A stretch of 64,000 nucleotides of DNA, from positions 1 through 64,000 of the forward strand of contig JAOYTL010000011.1 of NCBI GenBank assembly GCA_025846845.1, in the 5' to 3' direction. Numbering within the stretch: the stretch's first letter is position 1; every line of letters begins with the position of its first letter. The DNA is from Alloboseaceae bacterium BT-24-1. GTDB lineage: Bacteria; Pseudomonadota; Alphaproteobacteria; Rhizobiales; Beijerinckiaceae. This document shows positions 31,334-40,891 of this stretch, one piece after another. The notes beneath the pieces were generated by a model, which worked only from the letters and a program-made list of their open reading frames with translations, was not told the DNA's origin and did no database searches. The translations under genes were made by a program, and so were the position numbers.

Positions 31334-33748
31334 ATGAGCAAGGCAAGGCTGGGCAGGGTGGGGCTTCTGCTGGCAACGACGATGCTGGCCGGCGCGGGCT
31401 TCGTCGGGACCGTTCGACCGGCACAGGCGCAGTCGGCCTACAGCTTCGATATTCCCGCCAAGCCGGTGCGCGCTGCGATGAACGACATCGTCCGGGTGAC
31501 CGGCATCGACGTCGTCTTTGCCGAGACTGCCGCCGCCTCACGCCGGGGCAATCCGGTCCAGGGCTCGCTGACAACCGGCCAGGCGGTTGCCGCGCTCCTG
31601 TCGGGCACCGGCCTGTCCTACCGCTTCAGCAATGCGACGACGGTCGAGATCTTCGATCCGGCCCGGCCGCAACCCGGCGTCGCGAGTGTGCCGGCCGGAG
31701 CGATCCCGCTCGACACGATCAACGTCACTGGCGCTGGCGTGCCGGGTCTTGCGCCGATCTATCCGGGCGGCCAGATCGCGACCGGCGGCCAGCTCGGCGT
31801 ACTGGGCGCCCGCAGCGTCATGGACGCGCCCGTGACCGTCTCGAACTATACCGCCAAGTTGATCGAGGACCAGCGGGCGCAGTCGATCGCCGATGTCGTG
31901 AAGAACGACTCCGCCATCCGCAATGTCGAGTCGACCAATGTCGGCAACGCCAACTACTTCGTCATCCGCGGTGTCCAGATCGGCAATGCCGCAGTCGGCT
32001 TCGGCGGGCTCTTCGGCATCGCGCCGAACGCGCAGACCACGCTCGCCGGTATCGAGCGGGTCGAGATCATCAAGGGACCAGGCGCCTTCCTCGGCGGGCT
32101 CTCGCCGAGCGGCGTCGGCGGCGTCATCAACCTGATCCCGAAGCGCGCCGGCGACGAGCCGCTGACGCGTTTCACCGCGACCTGGATCGGCAACAGCCAG
32201 ATCGGCGGGCATCTGGATGTCGGCCGTCGTTTCGGGGCCAACAAGGAATTCGGCGTTCGGGCGAACCTGCTTTACCGCGACGGCGGCACGCCGATCAGCC
32301 AGCAATCGCAGACGCTGCTCAACGGCACGCTGGGGCTCGACTACCGCGGCGAGGCGCTGAGGCTATCCTTGGATGTCGGCTATCAGGTCCTGAACACCGA
32401 TCGGATGAACAATACGGTGACGCCGCTCGCCGGCCAGCGCGTGCCGCGGCCGATCAAGCCCGACAAGACCTATGTCTCGCCGTGGAACTACAGCAAGTTC
32501 ACCGACACCTACGGCATGCTCTCGGCCGAATACGACGTCACGCCCGATGTCACCGTCTACGCCAAGGGCGGCGTCAGCCGGATGGACTGGGACCAGGCGG
32601 TCGAGGCCGGCTCGCGGCTGATGTCGAACGGCAATTTCACCGCGACCAGCGCGGTCTACCAGATCGACATCAACCGCCATTCCGGCGAGACCGGCCTGCG
32701 CGGGCGCTTCCTCACCGGCCCGGTCGAGCACGAGGTCACGGTCTCGGCCAACACGCTCTATTCGGGCCGCGCCGGCGCACCGCAGCCGACGCCGGTGGTG
32801 ACGCAATCGAACATCTACAATCCGCGGTTCTCCGTGATGCCGTCGCTCGGATCGCCGATCCGCTACAAGCAGAACGAAAGCACCTTCACCAGCGTCTCGG
32901 TCTCCGACACGCTCTCGATCCTCGACAAGCGGGTCCAGCTGACGCTCGGGCTGCGCCAGCAATATGTGGAGGCCAAGACCTTCGCGGCGGTAAGCGAGGC
33001 GGTGACCTCGCGCAACAGGAGCAACGCGCTGACGCCCATGGTCGGCCTCGTCGTCAAGCCGCTCGAGAACGTCTCGCTCTATGCCAGCTATATCGAGGGG
33101 CTGACGGTCGGGACCGTCGTCGGCAACACTTTCGCCAATGCCGGCCAGATCCTGCCGCCCTTCGTCACCAAGCAGTACGAAGCCGGCGTCAAGGCCGACT
33201 GGGGCACGATGCTGACGACGCTGAGCGCCTTCCACACGACGCAGGCCTCGGGCATCGCCGATACGGTGACCAACACCTTCAATGACAATGGCGAGACCCG
33301 CTATCGCGGCATCGAGCTCAATGTCGCCGGCGAGGTCACCCTTGGCGTGCGGGTGCTCGGCGGCGTGACGCTGCTCGACGCCAAGCTGACGCGCACGCAG
33401 GACGGGCTGTTCGACGGCAACACCGCGCAAGGCGCCCCGCGCGTCCAGGCCAATCTTGGCATCGAATGGGACCCGGGCTTCGTGCGCAACCTCACGCTGT
33501 TCGGGCGGATGATCTACACCGGCTCGAACTATGCCGACGCCGCCAACCTGCAGAAGCTCAAGGCCTGGACGACCTTCGACATCGGGGCGCGCTACAAGAT
33601 CGAGCGCGCCGACGGCAAGCCGATCACGCTGCAGGCCAATGTGACCAACCTGTTCAACAAGGCCTACTGGACGACCTATCCGGGCTTCAACCTGCTCTAT
33701 CCGAGCGAGGCGCGGATGGTCTCGGTGTCCTCGACTTTCGAGTTCTGA
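31334..33748 (+). CDS. TonB-dependent siderophore receptor with STN signalling domain
   Basis: 804-residue outer-membrane receptor. A signal peptide ends near AQAQ (residue 33), followed by an STN domain (YSFDIPAKPVRAAMNDI, about 36-105) that contacts FecR, a TonB box (DTINV, about 126), and a plug with VEIIKGPGAFLGGLSPSGVG. A 22-strand barrel ends in the terminal aromatic ...STFEF. The STN domain marks it as a signal-transducing receptor like FecA or FpvA. A 139-bp leader before it could hold the FecI-dependent promoter. Ligand unknown; no siderophore synthesis genes are nearby. Confidence 0.93.
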   Translation: MSKARLGRVGLLLATTMLAGAGFVGTVRPAQAQSAYSFDIPAKPVRAAMNDIVRVTGIDVVFAETAAASRRGNPVQGSLTTGQAVAALLSGTGLSYRFSNATTVEIFDPARPQPGVASVPAGAIPLDTINVTGAGVPGLAPIYPGGQIATGGQLGVLGARSVMDAPVTVSNYTAKLIEDQRAQSIADVVKNDSAIRNVESTNVGNANYFVIRGVQIGNAAVGFGGLFGIAPNAQTTLAGIERVEIIKGPGAFLGGLSPSGVGGVINLIPKRAGDEPLTRFTATWIGNSQIGGHLDVGRRFGANKEFGVRANLLYRDGGTPISQQSQTLLNGTLGLDYRGEALRLSLDVGYQVLNTDRMNNTVTPLAGQRVPRPIKPDKTYVSPWNYSKFTDTYGMLSAEYDVTPDVTVYAKGGVSRMDWDQAVEAGSRLMSNGNFTATSAVYQIDINRHSGETGLRGRFLTGPVEHEVTVSANTLYSGRAGAPQPTPVVTQSNIYNPRFSVMPSLGSPIRYKQNESTFTSVSVSDTLSILDKRVQLTLGLRQQYVEAKTFAAVSEAVTSRNRSNALTPMVGLVVKPLENVSLYASYIEGLTVGTVVGNTFANAGQILPPFVTKQYEAGVKADWGTMLTTLSAFHTTQASGIADTVTNTFNDNGETRYRGIELNVAGEVTLGVRVLGGVTLLDAKLTRTQDGLFDGNTAQGAPRVQANLGIEWDPGFVRNLTLFGRMIYTGSNYADAANLQKLKAWTTFDIGARYKIERADGKPITLQANVTNLFNKAYWTTYPGFNLLYPSEARMVSVSSTFEF

Positions 33749-33753
33749 GCGGG

Positions 33754-34674
33754 GTGCGAGGGAAGCTCTCACGGCGCGCCTTCGCGGCCGGGGCGGCAGC
33801 GCTTCTCGGCGCTCCCGCCGCGGTAGCTGCGCCTGCGAGCCGGCAGGTCGAAACCTCGCTCGGTCGGCTCGACATCCCGGCCGCGCCGCAGCGCGTGGTC
33901 GCGATCGACTCGCGCATCGGACTGGAGCAGGCGCTGGCCTTCGATCTGCCACTGGTCGGCTACAGCCACAGCCGGGCGCGGCCCTGGGTGCCGGTGCCGC
34001 CAGGCGTGCCCTTCCTGGCCGCACCACCCGACCTCGAGCAGATCCTGATGCTAGCGCCGGACCTGATCCTGTGTCCGGACAGCGCACCGAACTCCGACTG
34101 GTGGCCGCTGGCGCGGCTGCCGGCGATCACTCCCGTCTTGCCGAGCGACCATCGCATCACCTGGCAGGAAAACCTGACGCGGCTGGGCGACTGGTTGGAT
34201 CAGCAGGAGAAAGCCGCGCGGATCGTCGCCGCGCATGCCAAGATGATCGCGGCGATCCGGCAGCGTCACCGGCAGGCGATCGCAAGCTCGCTCGTCGCGG
34301 CCGTTCATTACGATGCGATCAAGCGGCGGCTGCTGGTGCGCAGCGCTGGCACACGCTACGGCCTCGTCATGCCGGCGCAGGTGCTCGCCGAGCTCGGTGG
34401 CCTCGCGGTTGCGGCCGGCTGGCTCGGTCCCAATGGCGAGGTCGCGCTCGATTCCTTCGGCGATGTGCTCGGCGCGGTCGACGCGATCCTGCTGATCGAT
34501 TTCGGCGATGGCGGGCCGCGGGCGCTGGCGCGGGAGGCGCTCTGGCAAAGGCTGCCGGCGGTGAAGGCCGGCCGGGTCGAGACCGTCGCCGGCAACTGCA
34601 CCTTCGGCTCGCTCTATACGGCGCGCTATCTCGCCCGCGCCTGGGACGCGCTCTTTGCGCGGCTTCCGGCATGA
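33754..34674 (+). CDS. Ferric-siderophore ABC substrate-binding protein
   Basis: 306-residue FecB/FhuD-type (helical-backbone) binding protein. GTG at 33754, six bases after the receptor stop, gives LSRRAFAAGAAALLG, a Tat-like signal cleaved near VAAPA. The mature part begins ETSLGRLDIPAAPQRVVAID, with LILCPDSAPNSDWWPLARLP and a C-terminal WQRLPAVKAGRVETV, all typical. Longer frames upstream run inside the receptor gene. It delivers the ferric siderophore from the periplasm to the two permeases encoded next; its stop overlaps the next start (ATGA). Confidence 0.88.
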   Translation: MRGKLSRRAFAAGAAALLGAPAAVAAPASRQVETSLGRLDIPAAPQRVVAIDSRIGLEQALAFDLPLVGYSHSRARPWVPVPPGVPFLAAPPDLEQILMLAPDLILCPDSAPNSDWWPLARLPAITPVLPSDHRITWQENLTRLGDWLDQQEKAARIVAAHAKMIAAIRQRHRQAIASSLVAAVHYDAIKRRLLVRSAGTRYGLVMPAQVLAELGGLAVAAGWLGPNGEVALDSFGDVLGAVDAILLIDFGDGGPRALAREALWQRLPAVKAGRVETVAGNCTFGSLYTARYLARAWDALFARLPA

Positions 34675-35654
34675 CCGGCCGCATGCGTAGCGTCCTCATT
34701 GCCGGCTTCCTGCTTGCGGCTGCGATGCTGGCCAGCCTGCTCGCCGGAGCAAAGCTCCTGCCGCCGTCGAGCCTGCTCGACCTGTTGCAAGGGCGTGACA
34801 GCGAGACGGCGGTGATTCTATGGCAGCTGCGCCTGCCGCGGCTGGCGCTCGGGCTCGTGGTCGGCGCGGCGCTTGGAGCCGCCGGCGCGATCATCCAGGC
34901 CGCGACGCGCAACCCGCTCGGTGATCCCGGCCTGCTCGGCATCAATGCCGGCGCGAGCCTTGCCGTCGTGACCGGCTCCGGCCTGTTCGGCCTTGCTCCG
35001 ACGATGACGGTCTGGCTCGCATCGGGCGGGGCTGCGCTGGCGGCGCTCGCCGTGCACGCGGTCGCCGGTGCGCCGCGCGGGCCTTCCGCGCCGATCAAGC
35101 TCACGCTCGCCGGCGTCGCCGTCACCGCCTTCTGCCTCGGTATCGGCCAGGCGATCGCGCTCGCCGATCCCGAGCGCTTCGACCTCGTCCGCAATTGGCG
35201 CGTCGGCGCCTTGTCCGGAGACGGCCTCGCGCTGCTGCCCGCAATCGCGCTGCCGCTGCTTATGGGGGTGGCGCTCGCCGCGCTGCTGGCGCCGCGGCTC
35301 AATCTCCTGGCGCTCGGCGAGGATCGCGCCGCCGCCCTCGGACTCAGCGTCGGCTGGACACAAGCGGGCAGCCTGCTCGCTGTTGTCCTGCTCGCAGGCG
35401 CCGCTGTCGCAGCTGCTGGGCCGATCGCCTTCATCGGCCTGGCCGCGCCGCATATCGCGCGCCGTCTCGGCGGTGCCGATCAGCGCATCGTGCTGCCGTT
35501 GGCGGCTCTCGTCGGCGCGGCGCTCGTTGTCGTGGCCGATACACTCGGTCGCGTGGTCGTGCCCCCGGCTGAACTGCCCGTCGGCATCGTTGCGGCCCTG
35601 ATCGGCGCTCCGGTTCTCGCCACGCTGGCGCGGCCTCGGCGCAGCGAGGCATGA
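34671..35654 (+). CDS. Ferric-siderophore ABC permease (FecCD family) 1
   Basis: 327-residue BtuC/FecCD permease with about nine to ten hydrophobic helices. RLPRLALGLVVGAALGAAGA then IIQAATRNPLGDPGLLGINA is the family hallmark, and FIGLAAPHIARRLGGADQRI marks the cytoplasmic loop that meets the ATPase. It pairs with the next permease as the channel of the first siderophore importer. Start ATG 34671 overlaps the binding-protein stop; the open frame reaching upstream is a shadow. Confidence 0.93.
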   Translation: MTGRMRSVLIAGFLLAAAMLASLLAGAKLLPPSSLLDLLQGRDSETAVILWQLRLPRLALGLVVGAALGAAGAIIQAATRNPLGDPGLLGINAGASLAVVTGSGLFGLAPTMTVWLASGGAALAALAVHAVAGAPRGPSAPIKLTLAGVAVTAFCLGIGQAIALADPERFDLVRNWRVGALSGDGLALLPAIALPLLMGVALAALLAPRLNLLALGEDRAAALGLSVGWTQAGSLLAVVLLAGAAVAAAGPIAFIGLAAPHIARRLGGADQRIVLPLAALVGAALVVVADTLGRVVVPPAELPVGIVAALIGAPVLATLARPRRSEA

Positions 35655-36694
35655 CGATGCCATTGGCCGCCCGGGCTCCGGCGCAAAGCGGGCCATCGCG
35701 CCCAGTCCTGCGCCGTTCTCTTGCAGTCGACCTCGCCCTCGCAGCAGCCTGTGTCGGCCTTGGGTTGGTCGCGCTCACGCTCGGCACCATGTCGGTCTCT
35801 GTGGCGGATGCCGCCCGTACGCTGGCGGGCGAGGCGACAGGCCCGCTGCGGCTCGTTGTTCTGGAATGGCGCTTGCCACGAATCCTCGCCGCGCTCGCTG
35901 CCGGTGCGGCGCTCGGCATGGCCGGCGCCTTGTTCCAGACCTTGCTGCGCAATCCGCTCGGCAGCCCGGATGTGATCGGCTTTGATGCCGGCGCCTTCTC
36001 CGGCGCGATCCTGGCGATGCTGGCCGGCGCGACCGCTGCGATCGTCGCGCTGGCATCCCTCGCCGGAGGGCTTGCTGCTGGGCTTCTGGTCTATGCCGCG
36101 GCCGGCGGGAGCCATGTCGAGCGCAGCCGATTGATCCTGATCGGCATCGCCGTCGGCGTCGGCTTCACGGCCCTGAATGACTGGCTGATCTTCACCGCCC
36201 CGCTCGATTCCGCCCTGATCGCGGCAAGCTGGAAACAGGGCGCACTCGCCGGCGTCGACAAGGGTCGCCTCGCGATCGGAGCGGCCATCCTGCTCGTGCT
36301 GCTGCCGCTCGGCCTCGCCTGCCGTCGCAGCATGGATGCACTCGCGCTCGGCGACGACAAGGCGATGTCGCTAGGCGAGCCCCCCGGTACGGCGCGACTG
36401 CGCCTCGGCCTCGTTGGGCTGAGCCTGACCGCCACCGCGACCCTGATCGCCGGGCCGGTCGGCTTCGTCGCACTGATCGCGCCGCATGCCGCGCGCCGGC
36501 TCGCCGGGAGCGCCGGGCTGCCGCTCTCGACCTCGGCCCTGTTCGGCGCGCTCTTCCTCCTCGGCAGCGACTGCGTCGCGCGGACGCTGTTCGCGCCGCG
36601 CTCGCTGCCGGTCGGAGCAGTCACCGCCTGCCTTGGCGGCCTCTATTTCGTCCTGCTGCTGCGGAGCAGGCTGCGGCGCGGTACGGGCTCATGA
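35651..36694 (+). CDS. Ferric-siderophore ABC permease (FecCD family) 2
   Basis: 347-residue FepG/FecD-type partner permease. EWRLPRILAALAAGAALGMA, followed by GALFQTLLRNPLGSPDVIGF, and the ATPase-contact loop GFVALIAPHAARRLAGSAGL are conserved. It overlaps the first permease and the ATPase gene by four bases on each side, so the order binding protein-permease-permease-ATPase is a single coupled unit below the receptor. Confidence 0.93.
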   Translation: MTMPLAARAPAQSGPSRPVLRRSLAVDLALAAACVGLGLVALTLGTMSVSVADAARTLAGEATGPLRLVVLEWRLPRILAALAAGAALGMAGALFQTLLRNPLGSPDVIGFDAGAFSGAILAMLAGATAAIVALASLAGGLAAGLLVYAAAGGSHVERSRLILIGIAVGVGFTALNDWLIFTAPLDSALIAASWKQGALAGVDKGRLAIGAAILLVLLPLGLACRRSMDALALGDDKAMSLGEPPGTARLRLGLVGLSLTATATLIAGPVGFVALIAPHAARRLAGSAGLPLSTSALFGALFLLGSDCVARTLFAPRSLPVGAVTACLGGLYFVLLLRSRLRRGTGS

Positions 36695-37497
36695 GCACGA
36701 CCTCTTCCCTCGAAACCCGCGCTTTGCGGGCCGGCCATGGTTCCAGGGAGATATTGCGCGGGCTCGATCTCGCCTTTCCGCGCGGCGGCTTCACGGTCAT
36801 TGTTGGCCCCAACGCCTGCGGCAAGTCGACCCTTCTGCGCACGCTCGCCCGCCTGCACGAGCCCTCCGGCGGCAGCGTCCTGCTCGATGGGCGCGCCATT
36901 GTCGATTTCGGCCATCGCGAGCGCGCCCGCAGGCTTGCCGTCCTGCCGCAAGGTGCAGAGACGCCGGACGGCATCACCGTCGCTGATCTCGTCGCGCGCG
37001 GCCGCCATCCGCACGGTGGATTGTTCAAGCGTTGGTCGGCGGGTGATGAAACGGCGGTCGCGGAAGCCATGACGGCGGCCGGCGTCACCGCTCTCGCGGC
37101 GCGGCGCCTCGACGAATTGTCGGGCGGCCAGCGCCAGAAGGCCTGGATAGCTATGGCGCTGGCCCAGGAAACCGATCTCCTGTTGCTCGACGAGCCGACG
37201 ACGTTCCTCGACCTCGCCCATCAGATCGAAGTGCTGGAGCTTTGCCGGGCGTTGAACCGGGCGGGCAAGACCATCATCGCCGTGCTGCACGACCTCAACC
37301 AGGCCTGCCGCTACGCCAGCCATCTCGTCGCGATGAAGGACGGGGCGGTGCATGCTGAGGGCAGGCCCCGCGAGATCATCGACAGCACCCTGATCGAGGC
37401 GGTCTTCGGGGTTTCGTGCCTGGTCGTCCCGGATCCGGTCGCTGGCACGCCGATGATCGTGCCGGCATTCGGCGAAAGCGTACCGTCTCGATCCTAG
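36691..37497 (+). CDS. Ferric-siderophore ABC ATPase (FepC type)
   Basis: 268-residue ATPase. Walker A GPNACGKST, Q-loop LAVLPQGAETPDGITV, a GRHPHGGLF insertion typical of siderophore transporters, signature LSGGQRQK and Walker B LLLLDEPTTFLDL are present, with switch His in VLHDLNQACRYA. It powers the two FecCD permeases just upstream. It ends 11 bp before the convergent AraC gene. Confidence 0.94.
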   Translation: MSTTSSLETRALRAGHGSREILRGLDLAFPRGGFTVIVGPNACGKSTLLRTLARLHEPSGGSVLLDGRAIVDFGHRERARRLAVLPQGAETPDGITVADLVARGRHPHGGLFKRWSAGDETAVAEAMTAAGVTALAARRLDELSGGQRQKAWIAMALAQETDLLLLDEPTTFLDLAHQIEVLELCRALNRAGKTIIAVLHDLNQACRYASHLVAMKDGAVHAEGRPREIIDSTLIEAVFGVSCLVVPDPVAGTPMIVPAFGESVPSRS

Positions 37498-37508
37498 GGA
37501 CCGCAAAC

Positions 37509-38396
37509 TTACAGCCGCTCCGCCGCGCCGCGGCGCCAGGCAGCCGGTGTCTCGCCGACCATGCGGCGGAAGACGCGGGTGAAATGCGCCTGGTCGGAGA
37601 AACCGGCATCGGCCGCGATCTCGGTCAAGGGCCGGTCGCCTGCCGCCAGCAGGCGCTGGCCACGTTCGATCCGTGCCTTGAGCTGCCATTGATGCGGCGG
37701 CAGGCCGGTCGAGGCCTTGAAGGCGTGGCTGAAATGCGATTGCGACATGCCGACGAGTTCGGCGAGATCCTGCAGCCGGATCGTGCCCGCCGCATGCTCG
37801 CCGATGTATTCGGTCACCGCCTTGAGCTGCCAGCTGCTCAGCGGCGTGCGCTGGCGTGGTGCGTTGGCGCGCACGCCGAAGAGATCGATCAGGACCGCGA
37901 GCACCAGTCCGTCGCCATAGAGGTCGTGCCGCGCATCCGGTTCGGTGCACTCGCCGGCGATCAATCGCGCCAATGTCAGGATGCGAGGGTTCGAGAAGGC
38001 GATCCGCGGCTGCGCCAGCCGCTCGGGCAACAAGGCTTCCCCGAGCCGCTCGCTGACGGTGGCGGCATCGAAATGCAGGTCGAGATGGCGGATGCGCATG
38101 CGCTGCTGCGTCCGTCCCCAGACTGGCAAGCCGGCCGGCATGAAGCTGATCGCATTGGCGCGGGCCCGGCTGGAAATCCCCGGCTCGTTCGGATTGAGCC
38201 GCGTCTCGAAAGTGCCCCCGACCTTGTCGAGCACCACGAACAGGCGCGGATGCTCGGAGACGTATTCGCCGCTGGCGCCCGCCTGACATTCGGCCTGCCA
38301 GAGATCGGCGACGACGCCGTTCCAGACCCGGTACTTGAGCGAGCCGATGACGCTGATGCCTTCGCGGACCGAGCGCATGCGCGGCTGGAAACCCAT
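37509..38396 (-). CDS. AraC-family regulator of the second siderophore system
   Basis: 295 residues from ATG at 38396, chosen because GGAGG lies six bases upstream. The N-terminal effector part is cupin-like without strong motifs. The C-terminal DNA-binding domain has two helix-turn-helices: IRLQDLAELVGMSQSHFSHA and LTEIAADAGFSDQAHFTRVF, then RRMVGETPAAWRR. It is divergent from the TonB receptor at 38644. AraC regulators beside siderophore receptors usually activate the receptor when the siderophore is present in the cell. Direct repeats at 38483-38513 and 38569-38594 are candidate sites. Confidence 0.9.
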   Translation of the reverse strand: MGFQPRMRSVREGISVIGSLKYRVWNGVVADLWQAECQAGASGEYVSEHPRLFVVLDKVGGTFETRLNPNEPGISSRARANAISFMPAGLPVWGRTQQRMRIRHLDLHFDAATVSERLGEALLPERLAQPRIAFSNPRILTLARLIAGECTEPDARHDLYGDGLVLAVLIDLFGVRANAPRQRTPLSSWQLKAVTEYIGEHAAGTIRLQDLAELVGMSQSHFSHAFKASTGLPPHQWQLKARIERGQRLLAAGDRPLTEIAADAGFSDQAHFTRVFRRMVGETPAAWRRGAAERL

Positions 38397-38482
38397 CTTT
38401 AGCCTCCGCAGTGCCGGATGATAGCGCCTCGGCGCGTGTTCAAAATGCAACGTGATCAGCGCAATTGTAGACGCACGCCCAA

Positions 38483-38513
38483 GAACGTTCAATGCATGAC
38501 AGGAACGATCAAT
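38483..38513. promoter_or_regulatory. Candidate AraC-regulator direct repeat
   Basis: GAACGTTCAAT (38483-38493) and GAACGATCAAT (38503-38513) agree at 10 of 11 positions. They start exactly 20 bp apart, two helical turns, the geometry expected for an AraC-type activator bound to one face of the DNA. They lie in the 247-bp gap between the AraC gene and the receptor. Confidence 0.5.
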
Positions 38514-38568
38514 CCCGCTTTGCGCGATACTGATATTGCCCAACGGAAAGCTGAGCGCTGCCTTTGAA

Positions 38569-38594
38569 CAGTTCTAAATTTGATCAGTTCTGAA
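38569..38594. promoter_or_regulatory. Second direct repeat upstream of the receptor
   Basis: CAGTTCTAAA (38569-38578) and CAGTTCTGAA (38585-38594) are near-identical 10-mers starting 16 bp apart in an AT-rich stretch, about 50 bp before the receptor start. They may be a promoter-proximal regulator site or an iron-regulator site. The evidence is repeat structure only. Confidence 0.35.
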
Positions 38595-38643
38595 GCAGTG
38601 GCAATTATTGGGGCTGAGATTGAGAATGTGCTACTCGCGAACA

Positions 38644-40839
38644 ATGAAGACTGGATTTCTTCTTGGCTCCACTGCGTCGCTCGCTCTGCTTTGTGCCGGT
38701 GCGGCATGGGCACAGGGGCAACCCGCTCCCACGGTCCAGCTCGATACGATCACGGTCGAGGGGGAAGGCGGCGCCACCGGGCCGGTCAACGGCTATGTCG
38801 CGACACGCACGACCGCCGGCTCGAAGGCGAACACGTCGATCACCGCGATCCCCCAGGCGGTCTCGGTGCTCGGCCGTGACGAGATCGACGACCGCAAGGC
38901 GCTCAAGGTCGATGAGGCGCTGCGCTATACCGCCGGCGTCGCCGCCCAGGCCTTCGGGCCCGATCCCGATACCGACTGGATTTTCATCCGGGGCTTCCAG
39001 GCGACGCAGACCGGCGTCTTCATGGACGGGCTGCAACTCTACGGCTACGGCTTCGGCGGCTTCCAGATCAACCCGTTCCTGCTTGAGCGCGTCGAGGTGC
39101 TGAAAGGCCCGGCCTCGGTGCTCTATGGCGGCTCCACCCCCGGCGGCATCGTCAATCTCGTCAGCAAGCGCCCGAACGGCAAAAATTTCGGCTATGTCGA
39201 GGCCGGCATCAATAATTTCGGCAACGCCTATCTCGGCATCGACGTTGGCCTCAGCGACAAGCAGGGCATCTGGAGCACGCGCCTGACCGGCAAGCTCTCC
39301 GGCGGTGACCAGTACACCGACGTCGCCAAGGATTTCCGCGGCACGATCATGCCGCAGATCAGCTATCAGCCCAACGGCGCCACCCGCTTCACCGCCTATG
39401 GCATGTATGCGGCGCTCGACCAGGTCCATGTCGGCGGCGGCTTCCTGCCTTATGTCGGCACGGTGGTGAACGCCCCCTTCGGCAAGATCCGCCGCGAGGC
39501 TTTCCTCGGCGAGCCCTCGATCGACGACCAGAAGCGCACCCAGACCCTGCTCAGCTACGAGTTCCAGCACCAGTTCGCCGACAGCTGGACCTTCTCGCAG
39601 AACCTGCGCTACGGCGTGATGACGGGCTCGCAACTCGGCCCGTACGGCTTCGGCTATTCCGGCCCCGACGCTCCTTTCGGAGACCGTCTGCAGCCGCTCG
39701 GACCCGACTACCAGCTCTATCGCATCGGCTTCCAGGAGCGCACGCGGGTCAATACCTTCACGGTCGACAACCGCATTGACGGCAAGGTCGTCACCGGGCC
39801 GCTCGAGCACTCGCTGCTCTTCGGCATCGACTACAAGTACTTCAATATCGACCACACCCAGGCCTCGGGCGGCGCGACCACGATCAGCGTCACCAATCCC
39901 GCCTATGGCGCGCAGCAGGGCCCGACCGGCGTCTATCTCAACCAGGACCTGAAGCACCACCAGATCGGCTTCTACGCCCAGGACCAGATCCGTTTCGGCG
40001 GCGGCTTCCTGCTGACGCTGAACGGCCGCTACGACTATGTCGACAAGAAGTCGGTCAGCCCGGCCGGCCTGCTGTTCTCGCCGACCTATGACAAGAAGGA
40101 GGCTTCCTGGAGCGGCCGCGCCGGCCTCGGCTACGAGTTCGTCAACGGCTTGACCCCCTATGTCAGCGCCGCGACCTTCTTCACCCCCGTCTTCGACGCC
40201 GTACCCAACCTGCTCGGCGGACCCGGCCAGCCCTTCCGGCCGGAGGAGGGCCGCCAGTTCGAGGCCGGCGTGAAGTACAAGCCGACCTTCATGGACGCTC
40301 TGCTGACGGCCTCGGTCTTCAACATCACCAAGCAGAACGTGCTGAACCCGGCCCCGACCGCGCTCAACCCGTTCGCGCAGCAGCAGCTCGGCGAGGTCAC
40401 CTCGCGCGGCTTCGAGTTCGAGGCCAAGGCCAACATCACCAAGGAGCTGAAGCTGCTGGCATCCTTCACCGCCTTCGACCTGAAGACGACCAAGGATACT
40501 CGCCCGCTGCTGGTCGGCCGGACGCCGGTCGTCGTGCCCGAGGTCACCGCCTCGGCCTGGCTCGACTACACCGTGCCCGAAGGCGTCTTCAAAGGCGTCG
40601 GGCTCGGCGCCGGCGTGCGCTATGTCGGCAGTTCCTATGCCAATGCCGAGAACACGCTGAAGGTGCCGTCGGCGACCGTGGTCGACGCCGCGATCCGCTA
40701 CCAGATCGGCGATTGGGGCATGGCGCTCAACGTCACCAACCTGTTCGACAAGGCCTATGTGAAGAGCTGCAACGGCCAGTCCGGCTGCGGTTATGGCGAT
40801 GCCCGCACCGTCACCGTCTCGGCCAATTATCGCTGGTAG
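38644..40839 (+). CDS. TonB-dependent siderophore receptor (FhuA-like, no STN domain)
   Basis: 731-residue outer-membrane receptor. ATG at 38644 gives a signal peptide (FLLGSTASLALLCAGAAWAQ). TonB box DTITVEGE is followed by a plug with ITAIPQAVSVLGRDEI and VEVLKGPASVLYGGSTPGGI, which is standard for ferrichrome/ferric-hydroxamate receptors. The barrel ends TVSANYRW with a terminal aromatic. With no STN domain it does not signal through FecR; the divergent AraC gene is the likely regulator. The next genes supply a FhuD-like protein, a double permease and an ATPase. A hydroxamate ligand is inferred from the fhu-like neighbours. Confidence 0.93.
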   Translation: MKTGFLLGSTASLALLCAGAAWAQGQPAPTVQLDTITVEGEGGATGPVNGYVATRTTAGSKANTSITAIPQAVSVLGRDEIDDRKALKVDEALRYTAGVAAQAFGPDPDTDWIFIRGFQATQTGVFMDGLQLYGYGFGGFQINPFLLERVEVLKGPASVLYGGSTPGGIVNLVSKRPNGKNFGYVEAGINNFGNAYLGIDVGLSDKQGIWSTRLTGKLSGGDQYTDVAKDFRGTIMPQISYQPNGATRFTAYGMYAALDQVHVGGGFLPYVGTVVNAPFGKIRREAFLGEPSIDDQKRTQTLLSYEFQHQFADSWTFSQNLRYGVMTGSQLGPYGFGYSGPDAPFGDRLQPLGPDYQLYRIGFQERTRVNTFTVDNRIDGKVVTGPLEHSLLFGIDYKYFNIDHTQASGGATTISVTNPAYGAQQGPTGVYLNQDLKHHQIGFYAQDQIRFGGGFLLTLNGRYDYVDKKSVSPAGLLFSPTYDKKEASWSGRAGLGYEFVNGLTPYVSAATFFTPVFDAVPNLLGGPGQPFRPEEGRQFEAGVKYKPTFMDALLTASVFNITKQNVLNPAPTALNPFAQQQLGEVTSRGFEFEAKANITKELKLLASFTAFDLKTTKDTRPLLVGRTPVVVPEVTASAWLDYTVPEGVFKGVGLGAGVRYVGSSYANAENTLKVPSATVVDAAIRYQIGDWGMALNVTNLFDKAYVKSCNGQSGCGYGDARTVTVSANYRW

Positions 40840-40891
40840 GTGGAGCGATCACGAGCAGAGAACGCAATCAATCCCCGCGATCCGAGACTAT

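Noticed and set aside
32363..34087. 574-residue minus-strand open frame
   Set aside because: Antisense of a TonB receptor and binding-protein gene; no domain or ribosome-binding site.
38644..40839. Cobalamin receptor with B12 riboswitch
   Set aside because: The leader shows no B12-box-like sequence and the receptor motifs and neighbours are of ferric-hydroxamate type.
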